NCBI RefSeq assembly: GCF_029360585.1
Contig: NZ_JAQZSJ010000002.1
Span: 310,001-374,000 of the forward strand
DNA from: Cohnella caldifontis
GTDB lineage: Bacteria > Bacillota > Bacilli > Paenibacillales > Paenibacillaceae
Length of the DNA stretch: 64,000 nt
Reading direction: 5' to 3'
Positions 58,808 through 64,000 of this stretch are shown here, one piece after another (within the stretch, counting starts at the first letter, position 1; each line of letters opens with the position of its first letter). Below the pieces are notes generated by a model. That model did not search any database and was not told the origin of the DNA. It saw only the letters and a list, made by a program, of their open reading frames with translations. The translations under genes and the position numbers were made by a program.

Positions 58808-60781
58808 TCAACCGGTTTGAACCCGGTTGCGTCCGAGGCGTTTGGCTTCGTACAAGGCCATGTCCGCCCGGTAAAACAAAGACTCGACGCTGATCTTCTC
58901 GTCGGTGGAACGCCACTCCGACATGCCACACGACACGGTCACTTGCGGATCGGTTTCCTTCTCCACGCGAAGCCGGATGCGCTCCGCGACCTTGCCCGTA
59001 AGGTCGTACCCGACCTCCGGCAAATAAATCGCGATCTCCTCTCCGCCCCAACGCGCCGCGATATCGCCGTCCCGGATGGCATTCCGGATGATCTCGCTCA
59101 CCTGTTTAAGGATTTCGTCCCCGATCTGATGCCCGAACGTATCGTTCACCCGTTTGAAATGGTCGATATCCACCAGGATGAGCGAGCCGGAAGTATCCCT
59201 CTTCTGCCGGCGGGAGATCCGCTCGTTCAAATAGTGGCGGGCGAACAGGCCGGTCAAATTGTCCGTAATGACCATGCGGCGGACTTCGGCGTGCAGGCTG
59301 GCGTTGGAAACGGCAAGCCCCAAATGCGCCGACAGCACCTGCAGCAGCTTGTAATTGTCGTAGGAGAAATGGTTCGGTTCGCGATGGCAAATCATGACGG
59401 CGCCGATGACTTCGCCGTTCAGGAGCAGCGGCGCCGCCAGCAGCGATCTCGACTGGGTAACGGTCATCAGCTTGGACGGTACCGGAGCGGCCGCGGCGTA
59501 ATCCGAAAGGATGATCGGCTCCTTCGTGACCCACATGACCCCGACGAAACCGTAATCGATCGGGAAAGTATCGCCGATCGTCTCTTTCACGTTCGAGGAG
59601 ATAATCGTAAACTCGCTCTTGGAGGGGTTTACCTGAAGAATGGTGCAGAAATCCGCTTGGAAAATATTCAGAAGTTCCGAGGACGCGAATTCGATCGTAT
59701 CCGAAAGCTTCAGGCTGCTGTTCAGCCGATGGGTAAGCTCGTTGATCAAACGCAACTCCCCGACGAGGGAGTTGGATTGCTCGTGCAGCTTCGCTTTTTC
59801 GAACGCCGCGCCCGCGGAACCGGCCAGCGTCTCGAGGAATCGCAAATCCAAATCGTCGAACCTGTGCTCGGGCATCCCGAGCCGCAGCACCCCGTAAACG
59901 CCCTGCTTGCCGGCGAAGGGCACCGCCAGCTGATGGAAACCGTCCGTCAGCTGCTCGCGGAGCGAACCGGACAGAAACGCCTGCCTGCATAACCCCATGT
60001 CCGGATGATGGAAAGCCAGAGGTTTGACCTTGTCATTGGTGCTGCTGTAGTCCTGGGAAAGGAAAAGATCGACCCGGCAGGCGGGATACAGCCGTTCCAG
60101 GCTGGCCAGCAGCTCCGAGAGCACCTGCTCCACTTCCATATGGTCGTTCAGCCTGCGCAGCACTTCGAACAGAATGTCCCGGCGGGCTTCTTCCTTCCGC
60201 GTCAACTTCTGCTCCCGGATCAAGCCGCCGATGAACAATAATTCGAATCGGCGATACAGACAGCTGCGGTAATGAAGCGCCGCCGCCTGAAGGAGCTTCA
60301 AATCCCCGGCTTGGGCGGATCCGCCGGGAAGCAGGGCGGCCATCACGGCGCACAGAATGCCCGTAGACCGGGAGAAAACGGGAACGGCCAGGGAATCCAG
60401 GGCGTGGTCGGCGGATGTCTCTGCCGGATCGGCCCGGAGCATGGCCGGGCGGCACGTGCGGAGCACGGCCTCGACGGCGCGGGGAAGCGGCTGTCCGCCG
60501 CCGGCCCCGGAGGCCGGGAAAGCGGATTCTTCCGTGCCCGGCCGTATCCCGGCGCGGCTCCCGTCCGCATGGTACAGCATCATCGGACCCGAGAGCCAAG
60601 GGAAGTCTTCCGATTGCTCCGCCCAATCCGCGAAGCTTTCCTCGAGCAAGGAGTGGAGATAGGGCAAATCCGCGTCCAGCAAGTCTTGGCGTTTGAGCCA
60701 TGGAGGAAGCTCGTCCAACGCGATCGGAGCATGGCCGGGAACTTCGTGTATGGGAATCTCGAACTGCCGTTTTTCCGCCAT
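58808..60781 (-). CDS. GAF-GAF-GGDEF diguanylate cyclase (DgcP-like)
   Basis: 657 aa soluble protein. A variable N-terminal region (1-195) is followed by two GAF domains (about 205-345 and 360-500) and a C-terminal GGDEF domain: DNLTGLFARHYLNERI, DIDHFKRVNDTFGHQIGD and the signature WGGEEIAIYLPE. The loop is GGEEI, with Ile in place of Phe, a variant still seen in active cyclases. Layout and location beside rpsD match B. subtilis DgcP (YtrP). GGAGGTGA precedes ATG 60781. The EAL partner could be the protein at 503-2518, but that is only inference. Confidence 0.9.
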   Translation of the reverse strand: MAEKRQFEIPIHEVPGHAPIALDELPPWLKRQDLLDADLPYLHSLLEESFADWAEQSEDFPWLSGPMMLYHADGSRAGIRPGTEESAFPASGAGGGQPLPRAVEAVLRTCRPAMLRADPAETSADHALDSLAVPVFSRSTGILCAVMAALLPGGSAQAGDLKLLQAAALHYRSCLYRRFELLFIGGLIREQKLTRKEEARRDILFEVLRRLNDHMEVEQVLSELLASLERLYPACRVDLFLSQDYSSTNDKVKPLAFHHPDMGLCRQAFLSGSLREQLTDGFHQLAVPFAGKQGVYGVLRLGMPEHRFDDLDLRFLETLAGSAGAAFEKAKLHEQSNSLVGELRLINELTHRLNSSLKLSDTIEFASSELLNIFQADFCTILQVNPSKSEFTIISSNVKETIGDTFPIDYGFVGVMWVTKEPIILSDYAAAAPVPSKLMTVTQSRSLLAAPLLLNGEVIGAVMICHREPNHFSYDNYKLLQVLSAHLGLAVSNASLHAEVRRMVITDNLTGLFARHYLNERISRRQKRDTSGSLILVDIDHFKRVNDTFGHQIGDEILKQVSEIIRNAIRDGDIAARWGGEEIAIYLPEVGYDLTGKVAERIRLRVEKETDPQVTVSCGMSEWRSTDEKISVESLFYRADMALYEAKRLGRNRVQTG

Positions 60782-60819
60782 TCCTCAGATCACCTCCAGG
60801 GCAACGCCTTCTACCTTTC

Positions 60820-60825
60820 ACTATA
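60820..60825 (-). promoter_or_regulatory. -10 of the GAF-GGDEF gene
   Basis: Minus strand TATAGT, with a weak GTGCAA at -35 after 17 nt, about 40 nt before ATG 60781. Confidence 0.4.
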
Positions 60826-60930
60826 CAATGATTGCGTGAATTTTGCACTAGTTTCGAAGACTCGAAACCGGGCCTTTAGTCTTACTTGCGGATGAATCTT
60901 TGGAAACCGTTCAGGCAAACCGTACAGACC

Positions 60931-60958
60931 TTGACAAAAGGCCTCGTTCTCCTATAAT
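60931..60958 (+). promoter_or_regulatory. rpsD promoter
   Basis: TTGACA (60931-60936), 16-nt spacer, TATAAT (60953-60958): both hexamers perfect. Bases 60826-60930 hold nothing else recognised. Confidence 0.9.
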
Positions 60959-60964
60959 ATCAAT

Positions 60965-61128
60965 AGTTGAATATTGGGCTCATCTCGTGTCACCCTCACG
61001 GATTTCCCGCCGGCGGGCAGCGGCTGAACTTCCCTGCCGGAACCGATTCGATTCGGTTAGGCGAAATCCGGCACTAGCCGAACCCCATTTTTCAAAATCA
61101 CCTTTTTGGAAAAAGGAGTCTGCATACG
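60965..61128 (+). promoter_or_regulatory. Structured 5' leader of rpsD, candidate S4 autoregulatory site
   Basis: A leader of about 160 nt follows the promoter. It contains a long-range stem TGCCGG / CCGGCA (around 61038-61074) enclosing CGATTCGATTCGG, a CCCGCCGGCGGG hairpin, and AAAAAGGAG before the start codon. In B. subtilis, S4 represses rpsD by binding its leader. I cannot prove homology to the known S4 leader by eye. Confidence 0.45.
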
Positions 61129-61728
61129 ATGTCCCGCTATACTGGTCCGAAATTTAAATTGAGCCGCCGCCTCGGCATTTCCTTGAGCGGAACCGGCAAA
61201 GAACTGAAACGTCCGTTCGCCCCCGGGCAGCACGGTCCCGGCCAACGCCGCAAGATCAGCGGCTACGGCTTGCAGCTGCAAGAGAAGCAAAAGCTCCGCC
61301 ACATGTACGGCCTGAACGAAAAGCAATTCCGCAACCTGTTCGACCGTGCCGTCAAGCTCAAAGGGATCGCCGGCGAGAACTTCATGTTCCTGCTCGAAAG
61401 CCGCCTCGACAACCTGGTTTACCGTCTGGGCTGGGCCAACTCCCGCTACGGCGCGCGCCAGCTCGTTTCCCATGGCCACGTGACCGTGAACGGCAAGAAG
61501 GTCGACATCGCTTCGTACACGGTTCAACCGGGCGACGTGATCGGCCTGCGCGAGCGCAGCCGCGGCCTGAAATCCATCAAGGAAGCGCTGGAAGGCCGCC
61601 ATCACCTGCCGGGATACCTCGACTTCAACGCGAACGCGATGGAAGGCAAGTACGTCCGTCTGCCGAGCCGCGACGAGCTGTCCCAAGACATCGACGAGAA
61701 GCAGATCGTCGAGTTCTACTCCCGTTAA
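61129..61728 (+). CDS. rpsD: 30S ribosomal protein S4
   Basis: 199 aa. [15 protein letters not shown] at the start, then the S4 RNA-binding domain [37 protein letters not shown]. It lacks the N-terminal zinc cysteines, so it is a C- form like B. subtilis S4. It nucleates 30S assembly by binding the 5' domain of 16S rRNA. It is transcribed alone from a consensus promoter and ends in a terminator. Confidence 0.98.
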   Translation: MSRYTGPKFKLSRRLGISLSGTGKELKRPFAPGQHGPGQRRKISGYGLQLQEKQKLRHMYGLNEKQFRNLFDRAVKLKGIAGENFMFLLESRLDNLVYRLGWANSRYGARQLVSHGHVTVNGKKVDIASYTVQPGDVIGLRERSRGLKSIKEALEGRHHLPGYLDFNANAMEGKYVRLPSRDELSQDIDEKQIVEFYSR

Positions 61729-61742
61729 TCGCATCCAACGAC

Positions 61743-61771
61743 AAGCACCGTCCTCGGACGGTGCTTTTTTC
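61743..61771 (+). terminator. rpsD terminator
   Basis: AAGCACCGTCC, loop TCG, GGACGGTGCTT and a T6 run. Confidence 0.92.
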
Positions 61772-61787
61772 TTTATCCGTCTATCGG

Positions 61788-61824
61788 AAAACCGCCGCCT
61801 ATCCATTCGGATAGACGGCGGTTT
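61788..61824 (-). terminator. tyrS terminator
   Basis: Minus strand AAACCGCCGtCTATCC, loop GAAT, GGATAGgCGGCGGTTTT; it ends only with T4. Confidence 0.75.
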
Positions 61825-61826
61825 CG

Positions 61827-63116
61827 TCAGCGGATCGTAATGCCGGCGTAGTTTTTCTTGCCCCGGCGCAGGATCACGTATTTGCCGTACAGCCTCTGGT
61901 CGCGGCCGACGACGGCATCGATGCCCGACTGCTTCTGTCCATTGACGTATACGGCTCCGCTCTCCAGGTCCTGGCGCGCCTGGCGCTTGGACGGAGCCAG
62001 CCCGGACGCGACCAGCAGGTCCACCAGCGGGATTTCTTCGGCTTCTTCCACTTCCGCGCTGGCCATGTCGCGCATCGCCTCGACCAGCTCCTCTTGCCCC
62101 AGCTGCGAAACGTCGCCGGAGAAGAGGGATAACGTCACCTTCTCCGCCGTCTCCACCGCTTCCTGCCCATGCACGATGCGGGTCACTTCCCGCGCCAGCG
62201 TCCGCTGGGCGGCCCGCTGCTCCGGGTTCGCCTTCAATTCGGCTTCCAGCGCCTCGATTTCGGATTTGGAAAGGAAAGTGAAGTACTTCAGGAACTTGAT
62301 GACGTCGGCGTCGTCCGTGTTGATCCAGAACTGGTAGAACTGGTAAGCGGTCGTTTTGCTCCGGTCCAGCCAGACGGCGCCCGACTCGGACTTGCCGAAC
62401 TTCTTGCCGTCGCTCTTGGTGACGAGCGGCATCGTCATGCCGAACGCTTCTCGCTCGCCGCCCAGCTTGCCGATCAAATCCAGTCCGGCCGTAATGTTGC
62501 CCCATTGGTCGCTACCGCCGATCTGCAGCGAGCAGCCCAGGTCTTCGTACAACCGGTGGAAATCGTAAGCCTGCAGAATCATGTAGCTGAACTCGGTGAA
62601 GGAAATGCCTTGCGCGAGCCGCGAGTCCACGGAGTCTTTCGCCAGCATGTAATTGACCGTGAAGTTTTTGCCGACGTCGCGCAGGAACGCGATGACGTCC
62701 AGCTTCGCGAGCCAGTCGTAGTTGCTGACCAGCTTGGCCGCGTTCGGCGAGGCGCCAAAGTCCAGGAACCGGGAAAGCTGCTTTTTCAAGCTGTCGGTCC
62801 AGGCCGCGACGGTCTCGGGTCCGTTCAAGGACCGTTCGGTCGATCGTCCGCTCGGGTCGCCGATGAGACCGGTGCCTCCCCCCACCAGCGCGATCGGAAT
62901 ATGGCCGGCCAGTTGGAACCGGCGAAGCGTCAAGATGGGGAGCAAACTTCCGATGTGCAGGCTGTCCGCCGTCGGATCGAAGCCGCAGTAGAGCACGATC
63001 CGATCGGAGCGCAGCTTGCCGCTGAGCCCCTCCCGGTCCGTGACCTGGTACAGCAGCCCGCGGTATTCCAGGTCGTCCAGCACGTCTTGCGGAATCGCTT
63101 GGTTCGTCGTCGTCAT
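61827..63116 (-). CDS. tyrS: Tyrosyl-tRNA synthetase (TyrS type)
   Basis: 429 aa class I synthetase. YCGFDPTADSLHIGSLLPIL carries the HIGH signature, GGSDQWGN binds tyrosine and ATP, and KFGKSESG is the KMSKS loop of this TyrS branch. A C-terminal S4-like domain ends RQARQDLESGAVYVNGQKQ. AAGGAGAGAGG precedes ATG 63116. Expression is controlled by the T-box leader upstream. Confidence 0.97.
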   Translation of the reverse strand: MTTTNQAIPQDVLDDLEYRGLLYQVTDREGLSGKLRSDRIVLYCGFDPTADSLHIGSLLPILTLRRFQLAGHIPIALVGGGTGLIGDPSGRSTERSLNGPETVAAWTDSLKKQLSRFLDFGASPNAAKLVSNYDWLAKLDVIAFLRDVGKNFTVNYMLAKDSVDSRLAQGISFTEFSYMILQAYDFHRLYEDLGCSLQIGGSDQWGNITAGLDLIGKLGGEREAFGMTMPLVTKSDGKKFGKSESGAVWLDRSKTTAYQFYQFWINTDDADVIKFLKYFTFLSKSEIEALEAELKANPEQRAAQRTLAREVTRIVHGQEAVETAEKVTLSLFSGDVSQLGQEELVEAMRDMASAEVEEAEEIPLVDLLVASGLAPSKRQARQDLESGAVYVNGQKQSGIDAVVGRDQRLYGKYVILRRGKKNYAGITIR

Positions 63117-63164
63117 TTTCGGATCCTCTCTCCTTCGTTTACGGGCAGCTTAAGCCCGGAATGC

Positions 63165-63420
63165 AAAAAGACCCGTCCCCCTCAAACAGGGACGAGTCAT
63201 CGCGGTACCACCCTCGTTGAACGCGCGCCGGCCGCGCGCGCGTTCCTCTCGAACCGGATAACGGCCGGCTGCCGTCCGTTCCTTCCGCCGCGGCGGTTTC
63301 GGAAGCGGAAGCTCGGGGACGTAATTCGCGTCCGTTCAAGTACCGGCTTGCACCGACCGCCGGCTCTCTGGAACATTGACTCCGAACGCTACTGGGTTCC
63401 CTTCATCGCTTGGTTTGCGA
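63165..63420 (-). ncRNA. T-box leader of tyrS
   Basis: The minus-strand T-box core AACGAGGGTGGTACCGCG (about 63202-63219) pairs in the antiterminator; it is followed by the terminator stem GACTCGTCCC / GGGGACGGGTC with T5 (63165-63198). The 5' part has the AGAGAG and GGTGCAAGCCGG features of stem I. The specifier is probably TAC in GAATTACGTCC (around 63318-63328), matching tyrosine. Uncharged tRNA-Tyr would stop termination and raise tyrS expression. Confidence 0.93.
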
Positions 63421-63433
63421 ATGTTTGATTCCC

Positions 63434-63462
63434 GTTATAACATGTTCCGCCAGCCCTGTCAA
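63434..63462 (-). promoter_or_regulatory. tyrS promoter
   Basis: Minus strand TTGACA (63457-63462), 17-nt spacer, TATAAC (63434-63439), just upstream of the T-box leader. Confidence 0.85.
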
Positions 63463-63512
63463 CTTGCAGGGTTTTCTCCTGTCTAAGGAGGTCAGGTCAA
63501 GGCAAAATGTGC

Positions 63513-63518
63513 TATAAT
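63513..63518 (+). promoter_or_regulatory. Extended -10 of the PBP gene
   Basis: TGCTATAAT; the hexamer is at 63513-63518. No good -35. AAGGAGG follows 6 nt before the ATG. Confidence 0.5.
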
Positions 63519-63545
63519 ATTTCTGTTTGCAGAAGGAGGCTGTTT

Positions 63546-64000
63546 ATGGATCAGAAACAACCCCCGCAAAATCCTTCGCCGCCTCGCCGCAAAGGATACG
63601 GTTTCATCGTTGCGGGCAAGATTGCCGGCTTCACCGTGCTGTGGCTCGTGCTGTTCGGCGTGCTGGCCGGGCTGACCGCCGCCGGCGCCGTCGCCGGGTA
63701 CGTAGCCTCGCTGGTCAAGGACGATCCCGTCCGCGATCGGCAATTCATCGAACAGAAAATCGGCGAGAACGCGCAGACCGGCTTCGTCTACTTCCGCGAC
63801 GGCTCCCTTGTCGGCCAGCTGCGCACGGAGGAAGACCAACGTCCCATTACTTACGAGGAAATTCCGAAAACGATGATCGACGCCGTCGTCTCGATCGAAG
63901 ACAAGAACTTTTTCAATCATATCGGCATTGATACGAACGGGTTGCTTCGCGCCGTGAAGCAGCAGCTGCTGAACGAAAGCGTGCAAACGGGCGGCAGCAC
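63546..64000 (+). CDS. Class A penicillin-binding protein (PBP1A-type), 5' part
   Basis: 151 codons visible and open at the window end. A short cytoplasmic, proline-rich tail (MDQKQPPQNPSPPRRKGYG) precedes one membrane anchor (KIAGFTVLWLVLFGVLAGL). Then comes the start of the glycosyltransferase domain GT51: VYFRDGSLVGQL, YEEIPKTMIDAVVSIEDKNFFNHIGID, in which the Glu of SIEDKNFF is the catalytic residue, and TGGST-like start of the next motif. It polymerises lipid II and cross-links peptides. It is divergent from tyrS with its own promoter and a strong AAGGAGG site. Confidence 0.93.
   Translation, partial: MDQKQPPQNPSPPRRKGYGFIVAGKIAGFTVLWLVLFGVLAGLTAAGAVAGYVASLVKDDPVRDRQFIEQKIGENAQTGFVYFRDGSLVGQLRTEEDQRPITYEEIPKTMIDAVVSIEDKNFFNHIGIDTNGLLRAVKQQLLNESVQTGGS

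Overview
The window looks like a chromosomal segment of a high-GC, endospore-forming Paenibacillaceae member (Paenibacillus/Cohnella-like). The evidence is two sporulation genes (spoVM at 9697-9777, spoVIF at 3472-3765), Gram-positive style AGGAGG ribosome sites, a T-box leader before tyrS, and a gene order that mirrors the Bacillus yloA-to-recG cluster. I saw no tRNA, rRNA, CRISPR array, insertion sequence or integrase.

Layout. 1-2718: the 5' part of a TIR-like (PF10137-type) protein cut by the window edge, then an MHYT-GGDEF-EAL cyclic-di-GMP protein. 2719-9134: an SRAP-type abasic-site protein facing the operon asp23/yloU - fakA - fakB(degV) - recG - spoVIF. 9366-17081: rpmB (+), spoVM, and the operon rsmB - rlmN - stp - prkC - rsgA - rpe (translation, Ser/Thr phospho-signalling, ribosome assembly). 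17202-18420: a 1.2-kb non-coding array of 24 palindromic units with a 52-bp period. 18470-24869: remA - gmk - rpoZ and coaBC - priA - def - fmt. 25059-35114: homocysteine methyltransferase/MTHFR fusion, MFS exporter with an ArsR regulator, dapF, a VOC protein, a Ca2+-type P-ATPase, and rqcH on the + strand. 35142-35290: a second, 3-unit palindromic array with the same 51-52-bp period. 35374-43371: PHP phosphoesterase, LysR regulator, YlbG, YlbF(RicF), an XPB-type helicase with its helicase-associated partner, and a PLD-type nuclease lipoprotein. 43422-50583: an accessory stretch with a frameshifted GH78 rhamnosidase, a divergent AraC regulator, a truncated HupE-like exported protein, and a relatively AT-rich secreted stalk/propeller protein. 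50784-58654: CBS protein, M20 amidohydrolase, YugN-like, FtsW, a second Asp23 protein, a Ca2+/H+ antiporter, YlaN, an HPr-like protein without the phosphohistidine, M29 aminopeptidase, and a lipoprotein. 58808-64000: GAF-GGDEF protein, rpsD with a structured leader, tyrS with a T-box, and the start of a class A penicillin-binding protein.

Most genes are core housekeeping. The ylo-type cluster links envelope/lipid (fakA/fakB), translation (rpmB, def, fmt, rsmB, rlmN, rsgA, rpsD, tyrS), ribosome quality control (rqcH), replication restart and repair (priA, recG) and stress signalling (prkC/stp). Compared with Bacillus subtilis, thiN is absent between rpe and spoVM, sdaAB/sdaAA are absent next to recG, yloC is absent next to remA, and a repeat array separates fmt from rsmB.

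The least explained elements are the two palindrome arrays. Both have a repeat length near five helical turns (about 52.5 bp), and both carry TTAAG/CTTAA in every hairpin. I consider them the best candidate for an undescribed system in this window: a helically phased protein-binding or chromosome-organising element. That function is inference. All domain and family calls are from reading the translated sequences; no database search was possible.
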